Source: Aerococcus christensenii (GTDB taxonomy: Bacteria > Bacillota > Bacilli > Lactobacillales > Aerococcaceae). Taken from it: 64,000 nucleotides of DNA. The stretch lies in assembly GCF_001543105.1 (NCBI RefSeq), contig NZ_CP014159.1:744001-808000 (forward strand), read 5' to 3'. The stretch's first letter is position 1. Each line of letters opens with the position of its first letter. Below are positions 9,403 to 18,043 of this stretch, in pieces. Made by a program: the position numbers and the translations under genes. The notes below the pieces were generated by a model, which saw nothing but the letters and a program-made list of their open reading frames with translations, was not told the DNA's origin and did not search any database.

Positions 9403-9541
9403 ATGTAATTTCTCCTGATAACAAAAAATGAGACAATTTTTTCTGAATATTATTATATCATTAAATGTTCGAAATGGACAAAATAAGGAACATAGTGAAC
9501 AAATAAAAATTCGTATCGCTCAAAATGAACATATAAGTTTG

Positions 9542-9570
9542 TTGAAACCGCTTTTAAATGTTCGTATAAT
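9542..9570 (+). promoter_or_regulatory. ula operon 1 promoter with overlapping cre-like box
   Basis: TTGAAA (9542-9547), 17-bp spacer, TATAAT (9565-9570). The bases 9542-9556 match 13 of 15 positions of the CcpA cre consensus, so carbon repression would block the -35. TGTTCG just before the -10 and GAACA motifs upstream are candidate UlaR sites. The same layout recurs at 54721. Confidence 0.75.
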
Positions 9571-9616
9571 GAAATTATAAAAAAGATTGGTAATAACCAG
9601 TAGGAGGAATACAAAA

Positions 9617-10693
9617 ATGGCAAATTTTGCAAAGAATATTAATGAAATCACAAAGGAAATGTGGTTAAAGAATACTTTCCCGGAATGGGGGACTTGGTTG
9701 AATGAAGAAATTGCCGCTGCTGAAGTTCCAGAAAAGACCCTCTCTATGTGGTGGCTAGGGAATATGGGAATTTGGATTAAATCTGATCATGGAACAAATG
9801 TTGTGATCGATATGTGGAATCAAACAGGAAAGCAAACGATTGGTTCTGGTCAAATGAAGAAAGGCCATCAAATGATGCGGATGTCAGGCGTTCGAAATTT
9901 ACAACCAAATCGTCGAAACCAACCATTTGTTATTGATCCTTTTGAAGTAAAGGATATTGATGTTCTATGTGTCACCCATTCTCATTCTGATCATTTGGAT
10001 CAAACAACAGCTGCAGTGGTTACTAAAAACTGCCCAAATGCTATCTTTGTTGGTCCACAAGATGTTGCGGATAAATGGATAAGCTGGGGTGTTCCTGAAG
10101 ATCGAATTGTTGTGTTACATCCACATGAAAGTGTAAAAGTCAAAGATGTAGAGGTGATTGGATTAGAGTCTTTTGATCGGACGATGTTACTTACAGTGGA
10201 TGATCCTGAGGAATCTCTCAAAGGAAAACCAGTTCGGGATATGAATGAGCTCGCCTTGAACTACTTGGTGAAAACAGAAGGTGGATCCGTTTATCATGCA
10301 GGAGATTCTCATTATTCTAATATGTATGTAAAACATGGGAAAGAATATGATGTTGATATTGCTTGTGTGGCTTATGGTGAAAACCCAATAGGAATTACAG
10401 ATAAATTGACCTCTTCAGATGTTTTGAAAGTTGGAGAAGCTTTACAAGCTAAAGTTGTGATTCCTACCCACTATGACATCTGGACAAACTTTATGGCAGA
10501 TCCTAAAGAAATTCTTTATCTTTGGAAATATCGTAAAGATCGGATGAATTATAAATTCCAACCATTTGTTTGGCAAGTAGGGGGGCGTTACGATTATCCA
10601 GGAGATACCGATCATTTCGAATACATGTATGATCGCGGCTTCCATGACGCTTTCGATTATGAAAATGATCTTCCTTACGATGCCTTCTTATAA
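9617..10693 (+). CDS. ulaG: L-ascorbate 6-phosphate lactonase, copy 1
   Basis: Metallo-beta-lactamase-fold enzyme (358 residues) opening the lactone of L-ascorbate 6-phosphate to 3-keto-L-gulonate 6-phosphate in the cytoplasm. The metal site THSHSDHLD is near residue 121; further ligands are YHAGDSH near 228 and PTHYDIW near 286. A frame extension to 9587 exists, but TAGGAGG (9601-9607) fixes the ATG at 9617, which also matches the start of the second copy. First gene of the G-C-A-B-D-E-F operon. Confidence 0.94.
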   Translation: MANFAKNINEITKEMWLKNTFPEWGTWLNEEIAAAEVPEKTLSMWWLGNMGIWIKSDHGTNVVIDMWNQTGKQTIGSGQMKKGHQMMRMSGVRNLQPNRRNQPFVIDPFEVKDIDVLCVTHSHSDHLDQTTAAVVTKNCPNAIFVGPQDVADKWISWGVPEDRIVVLHPHESVKVKDVEVIGLESFDRTMLLTVDDPEESLKGKPVRDMNELALNYLVKTEGGSVYHAGDSHYSNMYVKHGKEYDVDIACVAYGENPIGITDKLTSSDVLKVGEALQAKVVIPTHYDIWTNFMADPKEILYLWKYRKDRMNYKFQPFVWQVGGRYDYPGDTDHFEYMYDRGFHDAFDYENDLPYDAFL

Positions 10694-10717
10694 AAATTAA
10701 GAAAGTAGGGTAAATTC

Positions 10718-11182
10718 ATGCTCCAGTATTTCTATGACCATCGTCTCATTCATTACTCCCCTAAGACACCTGATACTTGGCAAGAAGCCATTCGAATATC
10801 TTGTCAAGCTCTTAAAGAAGCTCATTTAGTAACTGATCAATATGCGGACGCTATTATTCAATGTGTTGAGGATAATGGCCCCTATATTGTAATTGTTCCA
10901 GGAATAGCTATGCCTCATGCCATGGCGGATAATCCAGGAGTATTAGGAACAGGGATTAGCTTTACTAAATTTGAAGATCCAGTGACTTTTATGGATGAAA
11001 AAACAGGAGAAAAACATCAGGCTACTTTATTCTTCACGTTAGCTGCTAAAAATTCAGATGAACATTTGAAAAATATCCAAAATTTAATGGATTTATTAAT
11101 GGATGAAGAACTTGTTGAACAACTTAAAGAGACACATTCATTAAAAGATTATCAACAATTATTAGAGAAATCAAAAATTTAA
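10718..11182 (+). CDS. ulaC: Ascorbate PTS EIIA component, copy 1
   Basis: A 154-residue EIIA of the mannitol/fructose type used by the L-ascorbate PTS. It takes phosphate from HPr on the histidine in AMPHAM (H67) and passes it to UlaB. Further conserved stretches are GISFTKFEDPV and LFFTLAAKN. It sits 24 bases after ulaG and 16 before ulaA. Complete. Confidence 0.93.
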   Translation: MLQYFYDHRLIHYSPKTPDTWQEAIRISCQALKEAHLVTDQYADAIIQCVEDNGPYIVIVPGIAMPHAMADNPGVLGTGISFTKFEDPVTFMDEKTGEKHQATLFFTLAAKNSDEHLKNIQNLMDLLMDEELVEQLKETHSLKDYQQLLEKSKI

Positions 11183-11198
11183 AGGAGGTTATATTGTT

Positions 11199-12677
11199 AT
11201 GGATCAAATTGCAACTTGGCTATTTTGGCTGTGGACATTCTTCGCTAAAAATATTTTAACGCAACCTGCTTTTATGATTGGTACCATTGTTTTGATTGGA
11301 TATATTCTATTAAAACGACCTTGGTATGACTGCTTAGCGGGATTTTTAAAAGCAACTTGTGGGTATTTAATCCTGGCTGTAGGTTCTGGTGGATTAGTTA
11401 AAAACTTCCGACCGATCTTAGTAGGATTAAAGGATCGTTTTAATTTATCAGCGATGGTTATTGACCCATATTTTGGACAAAATGCTGTGACTGAAGGGGT
11501 AGAACCTACTTTTGGACGTATTTTTGGGGATGTCATGCTCTTATTGTTAATTGCGTTCATTGTTAATATTATCGTAGTACGTTTTAATCGCATTACAAAA
11601 TTACGTGCTTTATTTACAACAGGTAATGTGCAAGTACAACAAGCTTCTACAGCTTTCTGGTTAATGTTATTTTGCTACCCAATGATGGGACGGTGGCAAG
11701 TTTTAGTGATTATGTCCATTATTCTTGGTTTATATTGGGCAGTAGGTTCTAATTTAACGATTGGTATTTGCCAAGACTTAACGGATGGTGGGGGCTTTGC
11801 GGTTGCTCACCAACAAATGTTTGGGTTGACTTTCTTTGCTAAATTGGCGGAGAAATTTAAGCCAAAAGATGGTAAAGAAGTGAAACGTATGGAGGATGTT
11901 CAACTTCCAGGTTGGCTATCTATTTTCAATGAAAATATGGTGTCAACTTCTATCTTAATGTTACTCTTCTTTGGAATTATTCTTGCTGTGTTAGGAAAAC
12001 CATATTTGGTGCAGTTAAAAGCTTTGAAACCTGATAAAAACTTTTTCTTCTACATTGTTGAAACGTGTTTGAATTTTGCAGTTTACCTTACTATTTTGCA
12101 ATTAGGGGTACGAACCTTCGTTGGAGAATTAACAGAATCCTTCCAAGGAATTTCCAATACTATCCTTCCAGGAGCTGTACCAGGAATCGATATTGCAGCA
12201 ACCTTTGCATTTGGGTCACCAAACGCTTCTACGATTGGATTCTTATCAGGTGCTATCGGGCAATTCTTAGTGATCACCTTATTGATTCTCTTAAAATCTC
12301 CAACAATTGTTATTGCCGGATTTATTCCAGTCTTCTTCGACAATGCGGCAATCGGTGTATTTGCTAATAATCGTGGTGGGTATAAGGCTGCTTTGGTCTT
12401 ACCATTCTTCTCAGGAATTATTCAAGTAGCAGGGTCTGCTGTTTTTGCTACCTGGATTGGCCTCTCTAGATTTGGAGGATATTTAGGAATGCTTGACTGG
12501 GCAACCGTATGGCCAGGATTCACCATTATTATGAAGTTGTTAGGCTTTGCAGGTATTGCAGTGGTTATTGCAATTTTACTTGCTATACCGCAATTACAAT
12601 ATCGTCGGAATCCTGAAGGCTACTTCATGCAAGTAGAAGATTATGAACAATACAAAGAAAAATTTCAAAAAAATTAA
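11199..12677 (+). CDS. ulaA: Ascorbate PTS membrane permease EIIC, copy 1
   Basis: A 492-residue integral membrane permease of the L-ascorbate PTS, with about eleven hydrophobic segments. It imports ascorbate and presents it for phosphorylation by UlaB. Recognisable UlaA stretches include IGICQDLTDGGGFAVAHQQM near residue 188 and the ILPGAVPGIDIAATFAFGSP region near 322. AAAGGAGG precedes the ATG. Intact here, unlike the second copy, which has two stop codons, so this is probably the only working ascorbate permease in the window. Confidence 0.94.
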   Translation: MDQIATWLFWLWTFFAKNILTQPAFMIGTIVLIGYILLKRPWYDCLAGFLKATCGYLILAVGSGGLVKNFRPILVGLKDRFNLSAMVIDPYFGQNAVTEGVEPTFGRIFGDVMLLLLIAFIVNIIVVRFNRITKLRALFTTGNVQVQQASTAFWLMLFCYPMMGRWQVLVIMSIILGLYWAVGSNLTIGICQDLTDGGGFAVAHQQMFGLTFFAKLAEKFKPKDGKEVKRMEDVQLPGWLSIFNENMVSTSILMLLFFGIILAVLGKPYLVQLKALKPDKNFFFYIVETCLNFAVYLTILQLGVRTFVGELTESFQGISNTILPGAVPGIDIAATFAFGSPNASTIGFLSGAIGQFLVITLLILLKSPTIVIAGFIPVFFDNAAIGVFANNRGGYKAALVLPFFSGIIQVAGSAVFATWIGLSRFGGYLGMLDWATVWPGFTIIMKLLGFAGIAVVIAILLAIPQLQYRRNPEGYFMQVEDYEQYKEKFQKN

Positions 12678-12690
12678 GAATAAATCGAAG

Positions 12691-12715
12691 GGCTCAGTCT
12701 TTTAAAGATTGAGCC
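12691..12715 (+). other. Intercistronic hairpin between ulaA and ulaB
   Basis: Stem 12691-12700 with 12706-12715, short loop, no T run after it. More likely an mRNA stability or processing hairpin than a terminator. Absent between ulaA and ulaB of the second operon. Confidence 0.5.
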
Positions 12716-12738
12716 GATCGTTATTAGGAGGGAAAACG

Positions 12739-13035
12739 ATGAGAGTTTTAGTATCTTGCGCGAATGGATCTGGGACAAGTTTAATGTTACAAAGAAGTGC
12801 TGAAAAAGCGTTGAAAGAATTAGGCTTTACTATTACTTCCATTCATCATACGTCTATTTCTGAAGGGAAAAGTACAGCTAGAAATTACGACGTGGTGTTT
12901 ACACCACTTAACTTTGTAAATATGTTTGATCAAGCGGTTAAACAAGGAGTTACCGTTATTGGAGTTCAAAATGTAATGTCCGCTAAAGAAGTGAAAGAAA
13001 AAGTAGAACAAAGTGAATTAATGTCTAAAAAATAA
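12739..13035 (+). CDS. ulaB: Ascorbate PTS EIIB component, copy 1
   Basis: A 98-residue EIIB of the lactose/ascorbate type. The phosphocysteine is C7 in VSCANGSGTS. It carries phosphate from UlaC to the incoming ascorbate at UlaA. A longer frame begins at 12709, but TTAGGAGGG just upstream and the identical start in copy 2 fix the ATG at 12739. Complete. Confidence 0.93.
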   Translation: MRVLVSCANGSGTSLMLQRSAEKALKELGFTITSIHHTSISEGKSTARNYDVVFTPLNFVNMFDQAVKQGVTVIGVQNVMSAKEVKEKVEQSELMSKK

Positions 13036-13082
13036 TCAATGCCATAATACTCACAAAATACAAAATGAAAGGAAATGAACCA

Positions 13083-13721
13083 ATGAGTTTACCAAAATTA
13101 CAAATAGCGTGTGATCATAATGATTTAGCGAGTGCCCTGGCAGATATTAAAGCCGTAGGAGACGTTGTAGATATTATTGAAGCAGGGACAATTCTTTTGT
13201 TACAAGACGGCGCAGAAGTTGTCCGGTGTTTTAGAGCCTTGTATCCAGATAAATTAATTGTAGCGGATCCTAAATGTGCAGATGCCGGGGGAACGGTTGC
13301 TAAAAATTTGAAAGAAGCCGGGGCAAACTTTATGACCTGTATTTGTTCAGCCACGATTCCAACCATGAAAGCTGCGGCGAAAGAAGTCGATGAAGTTCAA
13401 GTGGAACTTTATGGAGACTGGACCTATGATCAAGCGCAAGCTTGGTTAGATGCAGGCATCCATCAAGCGATTTATCATCAAAGCCGAGACGCACTTCTTG
13501 CTGGAGAAACTTGGGGAGAAAAGGATCTCACAAAAGTCAAGAAATTAGTGGATATGGGCTTTAAAGTATCCGTTACTGGCGGATTAAAAGTTGAGATTTT
13601 GGATCTCTTTAAAGGGGTAGAGGTTTACACATTTATTGCAGGGCGTGGGATTACCCAAGCAGAAGATCCCAAACAAGCAGCGATAGATTTCCAAAATAAA
13701 ATTAAAGAGATCTGGGGTTAA
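13083..13721 (+). CDS. ulaD: 3-keto-L-gulonate 6-phosphate decarboxylase, copy 1
   Basis: A 212-residue TIM-barrel enzyme of the OMP decarboxylase suprafamily that decarboxylates 3-keto-L-gulonate 6-phosphate to L-xylulose 5-phosphate. All expected catalytic residues are visible: D11, E33, the D62-x-K64-x-x-D67 triad in ADPKCADAG, and the YHQSRD histidine/arginine pair. The GAAAGGAAATG upstream favours the ATG at 13083 over the one at 13065. Compare the deleted copy at 58243 and the altered copy at 63081. Confidence 0.93.
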   Translation: MSLPKLQIACDHNDLASALADIKAVGDVVDIIEAGTILLLQDGAEVVRCFRALYPDKLIVADPKCADAGGTVAKNLKEAGANFMTCICSATIPTMKAAAKEVDEVQVELYGDWTYDQAQAWLDAGIHQAIYHQSRDALLAGETWGEKDLTKVKKLVDMGFKVSVTGGLKVEILDLFKGVEVYTFIAGRGITQAEDPKQAAIDFQNKIKEIWG

Positions 13722-13742
13722 TAGACTGCAGATAAGTTGAAC

Positions 13743-13783
13743 AGTTCAGCGGTCGGCTCCCCAGAATCGCTGAACTTCTTTTA
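13743..13783 (+). terminator. Hairpin between ulaD and ulaE, operon 1
   Basis: Arms 13743-13751 and 13768-13776 pair perfectly (AGTTCAGCG), followed by TCTTTTATT. It resembles a weak intrinsic terminator within the operon. The second operon carries a stronger version with the same core at 58598-58646, so the element is conserved and may set the ratio of upstream to downstream gene products. Confidence 0.65.
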
Positions 13784-13818
13784 TTAAGAAGGGCACCCAG
13801 TAATAAGGAGGAATTATT

Positions 13819-14676
13819 TTGGTCAGTTTAGGTATTTATGAAAAAGCACTTCCTAAAGGCATTACCTGGTTACAACGGTTACAAATGGCAAAAAAATTAG
13901 GCTTTGATTTTGTGGAAATGTCCATTGATGAGACGGATGAACGTCTTGCGCGATTAGAGTGGACGAAAGAAGAACGGCGAGAAGTAGTCGAAGCGATGTA
14001 TGAAAGTGGTCTTCGCATCTTTTCGATATGTTTGAGTGGCCATCGGCGTTATCCTTTTGGATCCGCAGACCCTAAAAAACGAGAAAAAGCTTTAGATATG
14101 ATGCAAAAAGCGATTGATTTGGCAGTTGATTTAGGGGTTAGAAATATCCAGTTGGCAGGATACGATGTTTATTATGAAGAAAAAACACTGACTTCACGCG
14201 CTTATTTTATGGAAAATCTACAAAAAGCTGTACATATGGCAGCTGAAAAACAAGTGATGTTGTCTATTGAGATTATGGATGATCCCTTTATTAATTCGAT
14301 TACGAAATTCAATGCCATTAAACGCACCATCCACTCCCCATGGCTGCAAGTCTATCCGGATTTAGGGAATATATCCGCTTGGTCAGGCAATGATGTCGGT
14401 GCCGAGCTCGAACTAGGCATTGATGAAATTGTGGCATGTCATGTCAAGGACACTTTAAATGTCACAGAAAACTTCCCAGGTAAATTTAAAGAAGTCCGTT
14501 TTGGGGCAGGAGATGTTGACTTTTTAGGCTGTTTTAAGACCTTAAAACGATTGAATTATAACGGAACTTTTATGATTGAGATGTGGTCAGAAACTTCAGA
14601 GCATCCAGAAGAAGAAATTCAAAAAGCAAAAGATTATGTCTTACCATTTATGAGAGAGGCGGGCTTCCATGTCTAA
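13819..14676 (+). CDS. ulaE: L-xylulose 5-phosphate 3-epimerase, copy 1
   Basis: A 285-residue TIM-barrel epimerase converting L-xylulose 5-phosphate to L-ribulose 5-phosphate. Likely metal ligands are visible as E in LSIEIMDD, D in VYPDLGN, H in ACHVKDT and E in FMIEMWSE. The start is TTG at 13819 behind AAGGAGG; the second copy uses GTG at the equivalent position and reads the same MVSLGIYEKALPKG, which supports this non-ATG start. It overlaps ulaF by 8 bases. Confidence 0.92.
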   Translation: MVSLGIYEKALPKGITWLQRLQMAKKLGFDFVEMSIDETDERLARLEWTKEERREVVEAMYESGLRIFSICLSGHRRYPFGSADPKKREKALDMMQKAIDLAVDLGVRNIQLAGYDVYYEEKTLTSRAYFMENLQKAVHMAAEKQVMLSIEIMDDPFINSITKFNAIKRTIHSPWLQVYPDLGNISAWSGNDVGAELELGIDEIVACHVKDTLNVTENFPGKFKEVRFGAGDVDFLGCFKTLKRLNYNGTFMIEMWSETSEHPEEEIQKAKDYVLPFMREAGFHV

Positions 14677-15385
14677 AGAAGAAATGATTCGTGAGATGAA
14701 AGAAAGAGTCTGTGCAGCTAATTTAAAATTGCCAGAGTATGGCTTAGTCACGCTGACTTGGGGAAATGTCGCAGAAGTAAATCGAGAGATCGGTGTGATT
14801 GTGATTAAACCCTCAGGGGTCCCTTATGAAACCATGACGCCTGAAGATATGGTCGTGACAGATTTAGAAGGGAACGTTCTAGAAAAAGAAAGTTTAAGGC
14901 CGTCTTCAGATCTCCCTACGGATGTGGTTTTATTTAGAGAATTTCCAGAAATTATAGGAATTACGCATACACATAGTGTTCAAGGGGTAGCATGGGCACA
15001 AGCAGGACGTGACGTTCCGGTTTATGGGACCACGCATGCGGATAATTTTTATGGGTGCATTCCCTGTACGCGTGATTTAACACAAGAAGAAGTGGAAGAA
15101 GCCTATGAAGAAAACACGGGAAAAGTCATTGTAGAGACATTCCGTGACCGCAAGATTGATCCAATAGCCGTACCGGGCGTTTTGGTTAGAAATCATGGGA
15201 CTTTTTCTTGGGGAAATAGTGCAATGAAATCTGTAGAAGTTGGGAAAGTCATTGAAACAGTTTGTGAGATGGCAGAACGAACAGAAAATTTAAGGCGACA
15301 AGCTGGCGAGCCTATCCCGCAACATTATTTGGATAAACATTATTACCGAAAACATGGTAAAAATGCCTATTATGGGCAAAAATAA
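14669..15385 (+). CDS. ulaF: L-ribulose 5-phosphate 4-epimerase, copy 1
   Basis: A 238-residue class II aldolase-family epimerase producing D-xylulose 5-phosphate, the exit into the pentose phosphate or phosphoketolase pathway. The substrate loop KPSGVPYE, the zinc ligands in THTHSVQG, and the TTHADNFYG stretch are all present, as is the C-terminal HYYRKHGKNAYYGQ. Overlap with ulaE implies coupled translation. Last gene of the operon, followed by a terminator. Confidence 0.93.
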   Translation: MSKEEMIREMKERVCAANLKLPEYGLVTLTWGNVAEVNREIGVIVIKPSGVPYETMTPEDMVVTDLEGNVLEKESLRPSSDLPTDVVLFREFPEIIGITHTHSVQGVAWAQAGRDVPVYGTTHADNFYGCIPCTRDLTQEEVEEAYEENTGKVIVETFRDRKIDPIAVPGVLVRNHGTFSWGNSAMKSVEVGKVIETVCEMAERTENLRRQAGEPIPQHYLDKHYYRKHGKNAYYGQK

Positions 15386-15392
15386 AAGAAAG

Positions 15393-15419
15393 CCTCTTCT
15401 AAGAAGAAGAGGTTTTTTT
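15393..15419 (+). terminator. Terminator of ula operon 1
   Basis: Eight-base stem 15393-15400 with 15405-15412, four-base loop, then seven Ts. Confidence 0.9.
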
Positions 15420-15431
15420 ATAGAATTTTGT

Positions 15432-15688
15432 TTAGCCAATAAAATTTTTGGCATTTTCTTTAGCTGTTCCTATATTTTGTCGAATACAGTCCATAGAGTC
15501 GGTATTCCCAGAAACATCGTGGAACATGAGGTTCATATAGAGAATATACATAATGGTTTGGTAACTGATACGAGAAGTTAGGGATTCTGTTCTAAAAATA
15601 GTTTCTTCCGTTAAGATATAAATGGCTTCGTCTGATAATTTAACAAGTTCTGATTCACTATTCCCAGTGAGAACTATAAATTTATGCG
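15432..15688 (-). pseudogene. C-terminal fragment of an RpiR-family regulator
   Basis: Reading the minus strand gives about 85 residues beginning KFIVLTGNSESELVKLSDEA and ending in a stop at 15432-15434. This matches the end of the SIS sugar-phosphate-binding domain of RpiR/MurR regulators (TSRISYQTIMYILYMN follows). The HTH and the first half of the SIS domain are missing: the frame stops making sense where the PTS IIB fragment begins at about 15690 on the other strand. No start codon or ribosome site. A remnant left by deletion or inversion. Confidence 0.7.
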
Positions 15689-15689
15689 A

Positions 15690-16064
15690 GAATTATACAA
15701 AAATTCTGGAGCACGTACCGGACAAAAAGCAATTGTGACAACAGTTGAACGGACTAAATTTTATTGGGATGAGTATCAATTAAAAGACTATCATTGTATT
15801 TTATTAGCTAAAGCAGTAGGAGTTATCTATGATTTAGTGAAACATGGGGTGCTAATGAAAGAATTAAATATTGGCGGTATTGCTCAAAAAGATCCTGAAA
15901 AAGATATTTTTGTGACTAAATCCGTGTATCTCAACAAAGAAGATGCGCTAAAATTAAAGGATATGCATGATAACTATGGAGTTGAGAATATTTATTTCCA
16001 AGCAACTCCTTCTTTTCCAATGACTTCTCTTGAAGAAGTATTAGAGAAATTTGATTTAGCATAA
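15690..16064 (+). pseudogene. Mannose-family PTS EIIB, C-terminal fragment
   Basis: About 120 residues match the last two thirds of EIIB of the mannose/sorbose/N-acetylgalactosamine PTS family (KELNIGGIAQKDPEKDIFVT and the C-terminal segment NIYFQATPSFPMTSLEEVLEKF). The N-terminal part with the phosphorylated histidine in R-L-I-H-G-Q is absent, so it cannot carry phosphate. An ATG exists at 15684 but has no ribosome site. The cut edge adjoins the RpiR fragment on the opposite strand. Confidence 0.75.
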
Positions 16065-16107
16065 AGCGGTTTAAAAAGGAATATTACAAAAAGAGAGCAC
16101 GATTGTC

Positions 16108-16549
16108 GTGTTTGGAATTGTCATTGCAACCGATGGAAAATTTGCGGAAGGTTTAAAAGATGCGTCTGAAGTTATTTTTGGGCCTAGCAAACAATTAGAA
16201 GCTATGGGTCTTCATCTAGGAGACAATGTAGAAACCTTTGGACAAACAATTCAAAAAGCCGTCCTATCTGTCAATCAAGGCGAAGGTATACTGGTTTTAG
16301 TGGATGTTAAAGGCGCGAGTCCTTATAATCAATCTTTGTTGGCACAACACCAGTTACAAGATCAGATTGAAGGGGGAGTATCGTATGATTTCGGGTGTGA
16401 ATTTGCCGATGCTTTTGGAAGCTTTAAATCAACGATTGATTGGTACTAGTTTAGAAGATGCAGTAGAAAGTATTGTGGCTTCTGGACAAGGAGCGGTTGA
16501 TGTTTGGATGGAGGAATCAGAAGAGGACTCAGCGGATGATGACTTTTAA
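16108..16549 (+). pseudogene. Mannose-family PTS EIIA, frameshifted and lacking the active histidine
   Basis: From GTG 16108 the frame reads MFGIVIATDGKFAEG and on through LVDVKGASPYN, an EIIA of the mannose type. At the run of five Gs, 16372-16376, the frame is lost. Removing one G rejoins it to ISGVNLPMLLEALNQRL and the C-terminus ending at 16549. The phosphorylated histidine of the family (as in GTHG; GHG at 19113 in this window) is aspartate here (D9, codon GAT), one base from a histidine codon. No EIIC or EIID is present. A dead component of a lost PTS. Confidence 0.78.
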
Positions 16550-16567
16550 AAAGGAAGGACGATGTCA

Positions 16568-17641
16568 ATGAAATGGGGAATACGTTGGTATGGTGCCAAG
16601 GATCATATTCCGATTAATCATATTAGACAAATCCCAGGGGTAGATGGGGTTGTTGGAACCTTACTTGGGAAAATGCTTGGAGATTTATGGACGTTGGAAG
16701 AGATCAAAGCTTTGAAGGACTCTGTAGAATCCAGTGGTTTAGAGTTACTGGGAATTGAAAGCGTCGCAGTAGCAGATGCTATTAAGGCAGGCACAGAGGA
16801 TAGAGACCGATGTATTAAAAATTATAAGCAAACGATTCGAAATTTATAATCTTGTGGGATTCATTTAATTTGCTATAGTTTTAAACCTATTTTTGGCTGG
16901 ACCAAAACGACATTATTCTACAAAAATCCGGATACTTCCTATTCTTTGGTGTATGATGACAAAGTGGTTCAATCTTTAAAACCACAGGATATGTATGAAC
17001 TCATCAAAAGTCAGTCAAAAGGATTTGAAATGTCTGGCTGGGAAGAAAAGCGGCTAGCAAAGATTGATGAACTTTTAGATATCTATAAAGGCTTTACACG
17101 GGAAAAGTTGTTCGATAATTTGGCTTATTTTCTAAAAGAAGTAATTCCTGTCTGTGAGGAATGTGATGTGAAAATGGCTATTCATCCTGATGATCCACCT
17201 TATGAAATTTTTGGACTTCCTCGCATTACTAAGAATTTAGAAGATTTGAAGCGGATTATTGAAGTTGTGGACTCTCCTTATAATGGGATTACGTTGTGTA
17301 CGGGATCTATCGGAAGTAATCCAGATAATGATGTTGTTCAAATTATTAAAGAAGGTGGGCATCGTGTACACTTTGTTCATTTTCGTAATGTGGAATTTTT
17401 AGGTGAAAGAAAATTTCGAGAATCTGCTCATATGAGTAAAGATGGGGCATTCGATATGTACAAGATCATGGAAGCTTTAGTTGATGTGGGCTTTGATGGA
17501 ATTATTCGACCAGACCATGGACGAACGATTTGGGACGAAGAGTGTATGCCGGGTTATGGCTTATATGACCGCGCTTTAGGAATTTGTTATGCGCAAGGTC
17601 TCTATGAAGCTATTACCAAATCAAAAGGCATTCAAAAATAA
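16568..17641 (+). pseudogene. uxuA: Mannonate dehydratase with an in-frame stop
   Basis: UxuA dehydrates D-mannonate to 2-keto-3-deoxygluconate in hexuronate use. The reading frame from ATG 16568 (AAGGAAGG upstream) gives MKWGIRWYG and is homologous to 17641, including SIGSNPDNDV, HFVHFRNV and RPDHGRTIWDEE. It is interrupted by one TAA at 16847-16849 between RNL and SCGIHLICY; the frame is the same on both sides, so it is a single nonsense change. Without the stop the protein would be about 357 residues, normal for Gram-positive UxuA. Confidence 0.85.
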
Positions 17642-17648
17642 AATATAA

Positions 17649-17678
17649 CCCCCGTTCTATGAGGAACGGGGGCTTTTT
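17649..17678 (+). terminator. Terminator after uxuA
   Basis: Nine-base GC-rich stem 17649-17657 with 17664-17672, then CTTTTT. Confidence 0.9.
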
Positions 17679-17679
17679 A

Positions 17680-18043
17680 TGAAGGTAGATGTTAGAAAGA
17701 ATTAAGTTTTGTGTTTCTTTTACTTAGATAGATTGATAAGTACTTACTTGTCAATCTATTTTTTATTTATAACGAGAGTCATTATTGATTAGAGTGAAAA
17801 ATGCGGGAATAGAGGTATTAATTCTAATATAATCTAAACCTGTATTGTAATTAAAATTTCAACAATTAATTATCATTTAATATGTTAGCTCTATATTTTA
17901 ACCTTTAATTATTAAATTTTTGTAGTTGTTAATTTAATAAATATTTTGAGATAAAAATACTTTCAAAAATTAAGTTTGGATTAAGAGAATAGTACAAAAA
18001 ATATATGCATGATATTTCTAAGACGATTTATATAGAAATTTTT
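17680..18043. other. AT-rich intergenic stretch
   Basis: No coding frame is supported. A nine-base inverted repeat (17728-17736 with 17751-17759) followed by a run of Ts could be a further terminator. The rest is AT-rich sequence without a recognisable element. Confidence 0.5.

Noticed and set aside
15354..15581. A 75-residue plus-strand frame after ulaF
   Set aside because: It lies across the operon terminator and antisense to the RpiR fragment, has no ribosome site and no family likeness.
16372..16376. Programmed frameshift in the PTS EIIA gene
   Set aside because: No slippery heptamer with a downstream structure was seen, the active histidine is also lost, and neighbouring genes are broken too.
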